Below the pieces are notes generated by a model. That model did no database searches, was not told where the DNA came from, and worked only from the letters and a program-made list of their open reading frames with translations. Below are positions 27,000-35,333 of a stretch of DNA of 42,069 bases, piece after piece; the stretch's first letter is position 1, and every line of letters starts with the position of its first letter. Position numbers and translations under genes: made by a program. Source of the DNA: an uncultured Pelagibacteraceae bacterium (lineage in GTDB: Bacteria > Pseudomonadota > Alphaproteobacteria > Pelagibacterales > Pelagibacteraceae); NCBI GenBank assembly GCA_902602575.1, contig CACKRX010000002.1:1-42069 (forward strand), in the 5' to 3' direction.

Positions 27000-27683
27000 A
27001 TGGAATGGAACAAAAAATTCAGTTATCCAAGTTCTACTCGAGCTTTAGTCAAAGGTAAAAGACATTATTCTTTAGATGGATCAAACTTACCTTCAGTAAC
27101 AACCATATTGTCTGCTACAAAAAGTGAAGAGGATAAAGCTGCATTAACTGCTTGGAAAGAAAGAGTTGGAAAGCTAGAGGCAGAAAGAATTAAAAAAGAA
27201 GCATCGAGTAGAGGTAGCTCAATTCATAAATTTATAGAAGAGTTTCTCCATGGAAAGCTCAACCAAGATTTAATTGATGACAACAATCATTCAAAAAAAA
27301 TGGCAGAAGAAATTATAGATAATGGTTTAAAAAATAAATTAACAGAAGTTTGGGGCGCAGAAGCAACATTATATTATCCCAATAAATATGCTGGTACAGC
27401 TGACTGTATAGGTGTTTATGAGGGCAGGGAGACAATTTTAGATTTCAAACAAAGCAATAAACCAAAAAAGAAAGAGTATATTGATGATTATTTTTTACAA
27501 ATAGGTGCCTATTCATTGGCGCATAACACAGTTTATAATTCTAACATTACTCAAGGAGTTGTTCTGGTGTGCACAGTTGATAGATTGTTTCAAGATTTTA
27601 AAATTGAAGGCAACGAACTTCTAGATTATCAAAATAAATTTCTTGAGAGAGTTGAAAAATTCTACAACATTCTTATTAAATGA
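27000..27683 (+). CDS. PD-(D/E)XK nuclease resembling mitochondrial genome maintenance exonuclease MGME1
   Basis: LPSVTTILSAT, SSRGSSIHKFIEEFL, GTADCIGVYEGRETILDFKQSNKPKKKEYIDDYFLQIGAYSLAHN. Confidence 0.8.
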   Translation: MEWNKKFSYPSSTRALVKGKRHYSLDGSNLPSVTTILSATKSEEDKAALTAWKERVGKLEAERIKKEASSRGSSIHKFIEEFLHGKLNQDLIDDNNHSKKMAEEIIDNGLKNKLTEVWGAEATLYYPNKYAGTADCIGVYEGRETILDFKQSNKPKKKEYIDDYFLQIGAYSLAHNTVYNSNITQGVVLVCTVDRLFQDFKIEGNELLDYQNKFLERVEKFYNILIK

Positions 27684-27711
27684 ATTTGACAAATTATAAA
27701 TTTAATATAAT

Positions 27712-27786
27712 AACAAAATTACTTGCTACTTGTTTAGACGCGAGACCATGTCCTCTTCACAATAAGCACTAAAAAAAGGAAAAAAA
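27712..27786 (+). promoter_or_regulatory. Putative leader with a GC-richer core (GACGCGAGACCATGTCCTCTTCACAATAAGCAC) upstream of the exonuclease gene
   Basis: TTGACA 27686-27691 and TATAAT 27706-27711 upstream (14-nt spacer, short); atypically GC-rich noncoding block. Confidence 0.3.
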
Positions 27787-29217
27787 TTGAATATTGTAAT
27801 TTGGGATATTGAATCATCAAGTTCGTCTACTGACTTTGGAAGCATAATTGAAATTGGAGGAATATTAGTTGATGAAAACTTTAAAGAAAAAGACAGATTT
27901 AACTTAAGATGTAGACTACCAGAAGGTGAGATACCTCAGTGTATGGCCTTGCTCGTCAATAAAACAAACGTTGATTTGTTAACTAAAACAAACCTAAGTC
28001 ACTATCAGATGTTAAATCAAGTTGAGGCAATTTTTAAAAAGTGGAGTCCCGCAATCTTTATGGGATGGTCAAATATTGGCTTTGATGATGAAATGATAAG
28101 GAAAGAGTTTTTTAAAGGGATAAGATATCCATACATCACTAATGCCTCACCTAATAAAAGACATGATGGACTAAATATAGCTAGAGGTGCTTTTGCTATT
28201 GATAATAAAATATTAAACACCGAAATTAACGAGAAGGGTAATGCAGTAATGAAATTAGAGTCTTTAGCAAGGATGAATGGTTTTGAATCTGGTGGAGCTC
28301 ATAGTGCAATTTTCGATGCTGAGCTCACACTTAAAGTTCTAGGATTAATAAAGAAAAAACAGCCAGAAACTTGGAATGATTTTTTAAAGACTTCAAATAA
28401 GCTTGACACAGAAACAATTATTAAAAAAGAAAAGATTATTACTTTAAATGAGTATTTCTATGGAAAATCAAGACTTTACCTTTGCGCTCCTCTCCACCCG
28501 AAATTTTGTACCCATCCGATATATCAGTGGGGTCAAGCGGTCGACTTAAGGATTGATGTAGAGCCTCTTCTTAAAATGTCGATCAATGATTTAAAAGCTG
28601 AGATGAAAAAATCACCCAAATTTTTAAGAACTATCAGATCAAATAAAGCCCCAATAATTATGGATAAAAAATTTGGTATGGATGTTGAACCCTATAATGC
28701 AATAGATAAAAATATACTGATTAAAAGAGCTGAATTGGTAAACAGTAACGAAAAGTTTTCTGAAAATATATTGACTGTTTTAAGAGAAATTGCTGAAGAA
28801 AAAGAACAATCAAAATCTCAAGAAGATATACTTCCAGAAGAGAGTATATATAAAAAGTTCACTCCAAATAAAGATACAAATTTATTCTCAAAATGGCACG
28901 AGGCATCCTGGTCAGATAAACTAAGATTGCTGGATAAGTTTGAGGATGAAAGACTTGTTGGATTTGGCAAAAAGATAATATTTCAAGAAGCACCTCACGT
29001 TCTGCCCGAATCTATTTTAAAACAAGTGAAGCGAGATATAGCTAAGAGAATTCTTAGTGATAAAAAAGAGAAGTGGTGGACTTGCAAAGAATTTTATTTT
29101 GAGTGCGACAATTTAAGAGATAAGTTTACTAATGAAAATGATGAGAAAAATCTCAAATTTTTGGACCAACTAAATAATTTTGTGATGTCCATTGAGAAGA
29201 AATATCAAAATGTTTAA
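27787..29217 (+). CDS. sbcB: Exodeoxyribonuclease I-like DEDD exonuclease (TTG start)
   Basis: IVIWDIESSS, FMGWSNIGFDDEMIRKEFFKGI, ARMNGFESGGAHSAIFDAELTLKV, C-terminal ExoI-like region. Confidence 0.85.
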   Translation: MNIVIWDIESSSSSTDFGSIIEIGGILVDENFKEKDRFNLRCRLPEGEIPQCMALLVNKTNVDLLTKTNLSHYQMLNQVEAIFKKWSPAIFMGWSNIGFDDEMIRKEFFKGIRYPYITNASPNKRHDGLNIARGAFAIDNKILNTEINEKGNAVMKLESLARMNGFESGGAHSAIFDAELTLKVLGLIKKKQPETWNDFLKTSNKLDTETIIKKEKIITLNEYFYGKSRLYLCAPLHPKFCTHPIYQWGQAVDLRIDVEPLLKMSINDLKAEMKKSPKFLRTIRSNKAPIIMDKKFGMDVEPYNAIDKNILIKRAELVNSNEKFSENILTVLREIAEEKEQSKSQEDILPEESIYKKFTPNKDTNLFSKWHEASWSDKLRLLDKFEDERLVGFGKKIIFQEAPHVLPESILKQVKRDIAKRILSDKKEKWWTCKEFYFECDNLRDKFTNENDEKNLKFLDQLNNFVMSIEKKYQNV

Positions 29218-29283
29218 TGTGGATAAAATAAATTTTAATCATTTTGGGCTTGAATATAAATCTAATCTTTATATATAAATACT

Positions 29284-29601
29284 ATGGCTACTGTAAACGT
29301 AACAGATGAAAACTTTGAAACAGAAGTTATTAAGGCTGGTAAACCAGTTATAGTCGACTTCTGGGCAGAGTGGTGTGGACCTTGCAAACAAATTGGACCA
29401 ATATTAGAAGAAATTTCAGATGAGATGTCTGATGTTGTAATTGCAAAACACAATATCGATAACGAACCTAACACTCCAACAAAATACGGAATCAGAGGTA
29501 TACCAACCATGCTCCTGTTTTCTGGCGGAGAATTAAAGGCAACAAAAGTTGGAGCAACCACTAAATCTAATATTGTTTCTTGGATTAAAGAAAATACTTA
29601 A
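29284..29601 (+). CDS. trxA: Thioredoxin
   Basis: VIVDFWAEWCGPCKQIGPILEEI, RGIPTMLLFSGGE. Confidence 0.97.
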   Translation: MATVNVTDENFETEVIKAGKPVIVDFWAEWCGPCKQIGPILEEISDEMSDVVIAKHNIDNEPNTPTKYGIRGIPTMLLFSGGELKATKVGATTKSNIVSWIKENT

Positions 29602-30866
29602 TTTAAATTTAAGACCTCCCCAATTAAATAAAGCGATCCAGTCACTAAGGTAATAGCATTCATATCTTTTGAGTTTGAGCGAATTGCACTATCGATACTA
29701 TCAGATATTTTTAATGTAAAATTGAGATTACTTATTTTTTCTTTTAATTCTTCTTTAGAAATTCCTCCATCCTGATTAGGAATATCAATTATAGTAATTG
29801 AGTTTACTAGGCCTTCAAAAGATTTCATAAATTCTTGATGCTCCTTATCTTTCATCATAGCTACAACGAGATTAACTTTTTGATTTTGGTTTTTAATCCA
29901 GTTTGCAATAACATAACTGCTTGAAATATTGTGGCCTCCATCAACTACTAATCTATTATTTCCTGCAATCTTTTTGAGTTTTCCAGACTTTATTTCCTGT
30001 AATCTTCCTTTAAGAGAGATATTTTGTATACCTGATTTGATATCCTGATCCTTAACATTAAATATTTTCCTGGATGCTGCAATTGAAGTACTGATGTTGT
30101 AAAGTTGATGATCTCCTAAAATATTTGGTTCTGGCAGTATCAATTCACCAATATCATCTTGGTATTGAATGAAGCTATTATCTGATCTTGAAATATTGAA
30201 GTTTTTACCAAAAAAAAATTTATTTGATGTATTCTGTTTTAAAGATTCTTCTATTTTTTTACCTATCTCATTGGTTACTTGCTTGTTTACAAAAATATTA
30301 GAGTTTAAAAGCTTGTTAGTTTTTTCATGTATAACTCCATCAATACTCTTATTCTCTAACCATTGAAAATGATCATTGTGTATCACACCGATTAATGTCA
30401 TCAAATTTTTTTTAAAAACATTGGTACTATCGAATTGATGAAATAATCCAGCCTCAATAATATTAATATTATCTTTAAAGTTTTCTGCATATTTCAAAAA
30501 AGCACATGTAAGTATCTCAAAGACAGTTGCTTTATCATCCTCCAAGACTTTTTGAGTTTCCTTTAATAACTTAAAAAGATTTTCTTCATCAATTTCATTA
30601 TCATTAAATATAAAACGTTCAGTGTAGGATTGAAGATGTGGAGAGGTGTACATATTACAACTTAATTCAGCTTGATTAAGGATTGCCTTAAGAGTGCATG
30701 ACATACTTGCCTTAGCATTCGTTCCTACTACTGTAATTATATTATTAAGTTTGTCTTGAGGGTTTCCAAGTTTCTTTAAAAGATTAAAAGTTCGACCTAA
30801 AGAAAGGTCTAATTTCTTTTTATGATGCTTCTCTAGTTCCGATATTAAATTCTGGAGTTTGTTCAT
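29598..30866 (-). CDS. folC: Bifunctional folylpolyglutamate/dihydrofolate synthase
   Basis: GTNAKASMSCTLKAIL, YTSPHLQSYTERF, NILGDHQLYNISTSIAA, VVDGGHN. Confidence 0.92.
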   Translation of the reverse strand: MNKLQNLISELEKHHKKKLDLSLGRTFNLLKKLGNPQDKLNNIITVVGTNAKASMSCTLKAILNQAELSCNMYTSPHLQSYTERFIFNDNEIDEENLFKLLKETQKVLEDDKATVFEILTCAFLKYAENFKDNINIIEAGLFHQFDSTNVFKKNLMTLIGVIHNDHFQWLENKSIDGVIHEKTNKLLNSNIFVNKQVTNEIGKKIEESLKQNTSNKFFFGKNFNISRSDNSFIQYQDDIGELILPEPNILGDHQLYNISTSIAASRKIFNVKDQDIKSGIQNISLKGRLQEIKSGKLKKIAGNNRLVVDGGHNISSSYVIANWIKNQNQKVNLVVAMMKDKEHQEFMKSFEGLVNSITIIDIPNQDGGISKEELKEKISNLNFTLKISDSIDSAIRSNSKDMNAITLVTGSLYLIGEVLNLN

Positions 30867-31749
30867 TATTCTCTGAATTTACTTCAGAATTTTTCTTTAG
30901 CAATATAGATAATACCTGGCTAATTTTTTTTGATAAATCTTTACGAGGTATTATGTTATCTACAAATCCACAATCAAGAACATGCTCAGCTTTTTGAAAG
31001 TTTTCAGGTAATTCCTCTTTTACTGTTCCTTCTATAACTCTTCTACCTGCAAATGCGATTAAGGCTCCGGGCTCAGATATTTGAATGTCTCCAAGCATCG
31101 CAAAAGATGCGGTGATCCCCCCAGCAGTTGGATCTGTGAGACACACTATGTAAGGTAATTTATTTTCTTTTAAATCATTAATGGCCATAGTAGTTCTTGT
31201 CATTTGCGCGAGGGCTAGTGGACTTTCATGCATTCTTTGACCACCACCACAAGTAAAAATCACAAAAGGTTTTTTTTCCTCAATAGCTTTTTGAATACCA
31301 AAAATAATTGCTTCACCCTCACTTGTTGCAATTGAACCACCCATGAAAGCAAAGTTGATTGCACCAACTATAGCATCTATATTTCCAATTTTACCTTTAG
31401 CAATCATAACTGCACAATCTTGATTTGTTTTTTTTCTCGCAGAATTTAATTTCTTAACATATGGAGAAGAATCCTCAAATTCTAAAGGATCGTCGGCAGG
31501 TATTGGGGTTTTTAATACTTCATAATTATTTTTACCAAAAATTATATCAAATCTTTGAATACAATTTATACGATGATGTTTTCCACATGCATTACAGACC
31601 CATAAATTTTCCTCTAAATCTTTTTTCAAAACCGGACCTTTACAACAGGAAGTCCAATCACTGTTTTCTATATCACTCTTTGAGGGTCTTTTTTTTAAGA
31701 ACTGCTTTATCTTTTCGCCAAATCTAAGAGTTTTTTTTAACCAATTCAT
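30820..31749 (-). CDS. accD: Acetyl-CoA carboxylase carboxyltransferase subunit beta
   Basis: CCKGPVLKKDLEENLWVCNACGKHHRI zinc finger; FTCGGGQRMHESPLALAQM; DPTAGGITASFAMLGD. Confidence 0.97.
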   Translation of the reverse strand: MNWLKKTLRFGEKIKQFLKKRPSKSDIENSDWTSCCKGPVLKKDLEENLWVCNACGKHHRINCIQRFDIIFGKNNYEVLKTPIPADDPLEFEDSSPYVKKLNSARKKTNQDCAVMIAKGKIGNIDAIVGAINFAFMGGSIATSEGEAIIFGIQKAIEEKKPFVIFTCGGGQRMHESPLALAQMTRTTMAINDLKENKLPYIVCLTDPTAGGITASFAMLGDIQISEPGALIAFAGRRVIEGTVKEELPENFQKAEHVLDCGFVDNIIPRKDLSKKISQVLSILLKKNSEVNSENNEQTPEFNIGTREAS

Positions 31750-32546
31750 ATAATTCTATTTTTCAATTTTCTAACTAATTTACTTACATTTTTGACAGGA
31801 TTTTGTCTATATTTTAAACTTCTTGTTATTTCTCGGCAAATTGCGCTACCAACAACTAGACCATCCGCTGATCTTAGATTTGAAATAGTTTTTTCGGTTA
31901 TACCAAAACCTATAACAACATTTTTTGAAGGCTTGATTCTTTTTATAATATTATAATTATTAATAATTTTCCTAATACTATATTTTAAGGCAGATCCTGT
32001 AGTTGATATAGTTGAAATCATATAAATCATTTCATGTGAACTTTTTATTATCTCTTTCATCCTTTTCACAGTTGTAGTTGGTGCAATTAATTGAACGAAA
32101 CAAATAGAATTTTTCTTACATAATTTGGCAAAATTTTTATTATCAGGAAATGATAAATCAACAACAATCAACCCATTAACGCCAGATACTTTACATTTTT
32201 GTATAAATTTTTTTTCTCCATAATTAAATATCATCTGGTAGTAACCCATTAATATAATTGGTTTAGATGGTTTTGTTTTCTTAAATCTTTTTACAAGTTT
32301 AAAAATATCATTTAATTGAATACCATTTTGTAAGGCTCTGTAAGAGCTATTTTGAATATCTTTACCATCAGCAGTGGGGCAATTGTGAGGTATTCCCCAT
32401 TCTGCAATATCCAAATCCTTTGATATTGAATTTAGTATTTGTAGAGATTTTTCCTTAGTATTATCTCCACAAACTGTATAGGATATTAATGCAGGTCTAT
32501 TTTCTTTTTTTGCAATTTTAAAGGCATTGTTAATAGAATTTTTCAT
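31746..32546 (-). CDS. trpA: Divergent tryptophan synthase alpha-chain-like protein
   Basis: IAEWGIPHNCPTADGKDIQ, ILMGYYQMIFNYG, GVNGLIVVDL, VIGFGI, GLVVGSAI; operon with trpF/trpB. Confidence 0.82.
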   Translation of the reverse strand: MKNSINNAFKIAKKENRPALISYTVCGDNTKEKSLQILNSISKDLDIAEWGIPHNCPTADGKDIQNSSYRALQNGIQLNDIFKLVKRFKKTKPSKPIILMGYYQMIFNYGEKKFIQKCKVSGVNGLIVVDLSFPDNKNFAKLCKKNSICFVQLIAPTTTVKRMKEIIKSSHEMIYMISTISTTGSALKYSIRKIINNYNIIKRIKPSKNVVIGFGITEKTISNLRSADGLVVGSAICREITRSLKYRQNPVKNVSKLVRKLKNRII

Positions 32547-33757
32547 TTAGGGTAGTATCCTAATTGTTCAATATAAATCTTTTTATCCTTGTAACCCTTT
32601 CCGCAATTATTGACTACCAACACATCACTTTTTTTCAATTTCGGAGCTAGACGAATACATTCATTCCATGCATGTGCTGGTTCCAAACTTGGTCTTATAT
32701 CCTCTAATTTAGTAATTAACTTGAAAGCAGCTAACGCTTCTTTATCTGAGGCATTAGTATATCGTGCTCTTCCAGAGTCTTTAAGTAAGCCATGTAAAGG
32801 ACTAGAACCTGGATAATCTAAACCTGCGCTTAGTGAATGAGTTTCTGCTATTTGACCCTCTCTATCAGTCAAACAATACTGTGCAGCTCCATGCAAAATA
32901 GCAACTTTTGCATTTGTTGATAAAGGTGCAGCATACTTTGCTTCAACACCAATTAGTTCAACATGTCTTTTGTCGTAATCAATGAACTCATTCCAAAATC
33001 CTAGAGCACTACTTCCGCCACCTATGACATTGATTAATTTCAATTTTGGTATTTCACCAAACTCTTTAATTAATTGTTTTTTTAATTCTCTAGAGATTTG
33101 AGAAGTTGACCAAGCACAAATCTTTAAAAAAATGTTACAGCCAATTGCTGAGCCTACAGCAAGATGTGTATTATCACAGTTTGAAACATAGTGGCGCATG
33201 CACTCAGAAACGGCATCGACCAAAGTTTTTGAACCTGAGTCAACAGGCACAACTTCAGCTCCTGCATCACGCATAAATTTTACATTTGGCGCTTGTCTAG
33301 AAATATCTTTTGTTCCCATAAAAATTTTGCACTTAAGGTTCATTTTTTTTGCTGCCATTGCAAGATTTTTTCCAAACATTCCGGCACCTGTGTCGCCAGC
33401 TATGTAACGTTTACCACTCTCTTTACAAATTAATGCATTCACTGTTGCGTGATAAGCCTTATGTGCATCACCGTTTATAGCTGACACGTCTTTGCACCAA
33501 ATTTGAGCTCCACCTAAATGTTTTGTTAAATTTTTTAATTTAAAAAAAGGTGTTTCCCCTCCAAGATAATGTTTAAAATAATGATCTCTTTTTTTAAGAA
33601 ATTTTCTATCTTTTCTTAATTTTTCAAAAAGTTTAGATAAATCCTCGATTGGTTTTCGCATTGTTTCTGCACAATAGTTTCCACCAAATTTATTGCCGTA
33701 AAATCCAAACTTATCGTGTTGGTCAATAAGAGGTGTTTTTTTCTTTAATTTAATCAT
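32543..33757 (-). CDS. trpB: Divergent tryptophan synthase beta-chain-like PLP enzyme
   Basis: NGDAHKAYHATVNAL (PLP Lys), GDTGAGMFG, VGPVDSGS-type region VVPVDSGSKTLVDAV, GGGSSALGF, SAGLDYPGSSPLHG; operon position. Confidence 0.8.
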   Translation of the reverse strand: MIKLKKKTPLIDQHDKFGFYGNKFGGNYCAETMRKPIEDLSKLFEKLRKDRKFLKKRDHYFKHYLGGETPFFKLKNLTKHLGGAQIWCKDVSAINGDAHKAYHATVNALICKESGKRYIAGDTGAGMFGKNLAMAAKKMNLKCKIFMGTKDISRQAPNVKFMRDAGAEVVPVDSGSKTLVDAVSECMRHYVSNCDNTHLAVGSAIGCNIFLKICAWSTSQISRELKKQLIKEFGEIPKLKLINVIGGGSSALGFWNEFIDYDKRHVELIGVEAKYAAPLSTNAKVAILHGAAQYCLTDREGQIAETHSLSAGLDYPGSSPLHGLLKDSGRARYTNASDKEALAAFKLITKLEDIRPSLEPAHAWNECIRLAPKLKKSDVLVVNNCGKGYKDKKIYIEQLGYYPK

Positions 33758-34367
33758 TTAATTTTTTCACGTTGTCTAAGAAAATTTTTACTTTAGAAAT
33801 ATCCTTTAATCCAGATGTCTCTACACCCCCAGATATATCAATATAATTACAAATTTTCATAAACTTATCAAGATTGTCGTCGTGTTTAATATTTCCAGCA
33901 ATCATAGTATTAACGCTAACTGGCACATTTCCCATTAAAGTGTGGTCAAAATCTAATGATTTTTCATATCCCTTGCTATCAAATAATATTATATCAGAAC
34001 AATCTTCAAATTTTTTATATTTAAGAATATCTTCTTTAGTCTCGACAGTAATCGCAGAAATAATCTTTTTGTTATATTTCTTTTTAATTGATTTTATTTC
34101 ATCAGGGGTACAATCGTAAATTTGAAAATAATCGAAATTCAGTTTTTGCATTTCATTTAATATAAATTCATCTGGTTTTACCAGAACAGATACAAATCGA
34201 GACTTTTGATTGTCAACTTTGAGAAGTTTCTTAAGAGAATTTATATCAATAAATCTTTTAGATTTTGGATAATTGCAAATAAAACCAATTAACTCAGGAG
34301 GGTGTTTATAATTTATTAAAAAGTTTAATGTTTCGCTATCTTTGACTCCACAAATCTTAGATTGCAT
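33750..34367 (-). CDS. trpF: Phosphoribosylanthranilate isomerase
   Basis: KICGVKDSETL, IGFICNYPKSKRFI, DIILFDSKGY, YIDISGGVET. Confidence 0.88.
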   Translation of the reverse strand: MQSKICGVKDSETLNFLINYKHPPELIGFICNYPKSKRFIDINSLKKLLKVDNQKSRFVSVLVKPDEFILNEMQKLNFDYFQIYDCTPDEIKSIKKKYNKKIISAITVETKEDILKYKKFEDCSDIILFDSKGYEKSLDFDHTLMGNVPVSVNTMIAGNIKHDDNLDKFMKICNYIDISGGVETSGLKDISKVKIFLDNVKKLND

Positions 34368-35041
34368 CAGTCCTCTAAAATTTCCAATAAATTTTGAATA
34401 TTCTTTTTAATATTTCCATTTGTTATTGATCTACCAATCACCAACCAATCGCTTCCTGCAGCAAAAGCATCTTTTGGTTTCATAACTCTTTTTTGATCGT
34501 TTTTTGAATTATGTATTTTAATCCCAGGAGTAATTATTTCTTTTTTAAACACTCTCTTTACTGATCTTATTTCATGTCCACTACAGACTATTGCATCTAA
34601 TTTTGCTTTTTTGGCAAGTTTAACTTGATCCTTAACTAATTCATTTACCTTTTTATTATATCCAATTTCTTTTAAATCTTTATTATTTAACGAAGTCAAA
34701 GTTGTTACGCCAGCAATTTTTATATTCTTGCTTTCTTCCTTTAAAGCCTTTAGAGCACTTATTCCTGAACTTAAATGAACAGTCAAATAAGAGATCTTTA
34801 AATTTTTTAATGATTTCATAGCTGATACTATTGTATTTGGGATATCATTAAGCTTTAAATCCAAGAAAATTATTTTATTTTTTAGACTTGAGAGAAATTT
34901 TCTACCATCTTTTGAATAGAAAAATTCAAGTCCAAACTTATAACCTATTTTAATTTTATTTGTTTGCGTATCTCTTATTATTTTTTTTGCTCTGGAGACT
35001 TTATTTGTGTCTACAGCAATAAATATTTTTTTTTTATTCAT
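34367..35041 (-). CDS. pyrF: Orotidine 5'-phosphate decarboxylase
   Basis: IFLDLKLNDIPNTI, LTVHLSSG, GVTTLTSL, ITPGIK, DWLVIGRSITN. Confidence 0.95.
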   Translation of the reverse strand: MNKKKIFIAVDTNKVSRAKKIIRDTQTNKIKIGYKFGLEFFYSKDGRKFLSSLKNKIIFLDLKLNDIPNTIVSAMKSLKNLKISYLTVHLSSGISALKALKEESKNIKIAGVTTLTSLNNKDLKEIGYNKKVNELVKDQVKLAKKAKLDAIVCSGHEIRSVKRVFKKEIITPGIKIHNSKNDQKRVMKPKDAFAAGSDWLVIGRSITNGNIKKNIQNLLEILED

Positions 35042-35321
35042 TATTTATCTCACTAAATAGATCTTTTGACATTTTGAAACTTATTCCTTTTTTTTCACCA
35101 ACTATTACCTTCTCTCCAGTTTTTGGATTTCTTGAAGTTTTGCTTTTTTGTTTTTTAGTAGAAAAAACACCCCATCCACGAAGTTCAACTCTTTCATCGT
35201 TTTTAAGAGCTAACTTTATTTCATCTATGAATACATCAAAAAATTTCTCTAAATCCTTTTTCAGTAGATTAGGGTAAGTTTTAGATAGCTGTTTTACTAA
35301 TTCTGACTTAGTTATCGGCAA
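35034..35321 (-). CDS. ihfB: HU/IHF family DNA-binding protein (IHF beta-like)
   Basis: MPITKSELVKQLSK, ELRGWGVFSTKKQKSKTSRNPKTGEKV; directly downstream of rpsA. Confidence 0.92.
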   Translation of the reverse strand: MPITKSELVKQLSKTYPNLLKKDLEKFFDVFIDEIKLALKNDERVELRGWGVFSTKKQKSKTSRNPKTGEKVIVGEKKGISFKMSKDLFSEINNE

Positions 35322-35333
35322 TTTATTTTTTAC

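Noticed and set aside
27000-27683. MGME1-like nuclease gene as part of an integrated pelagiphage
   Set aside because: No integrase, att duplication or other phage genes flank it; neighbours are rmuC and an ExoI-like gene.
33073-33407. ORFs on the + strand within trpB (e.g. 33198-33407)
   Set aside because: Antisense to a continuous 404-aa PLP-enzyme ORF; no motifs.
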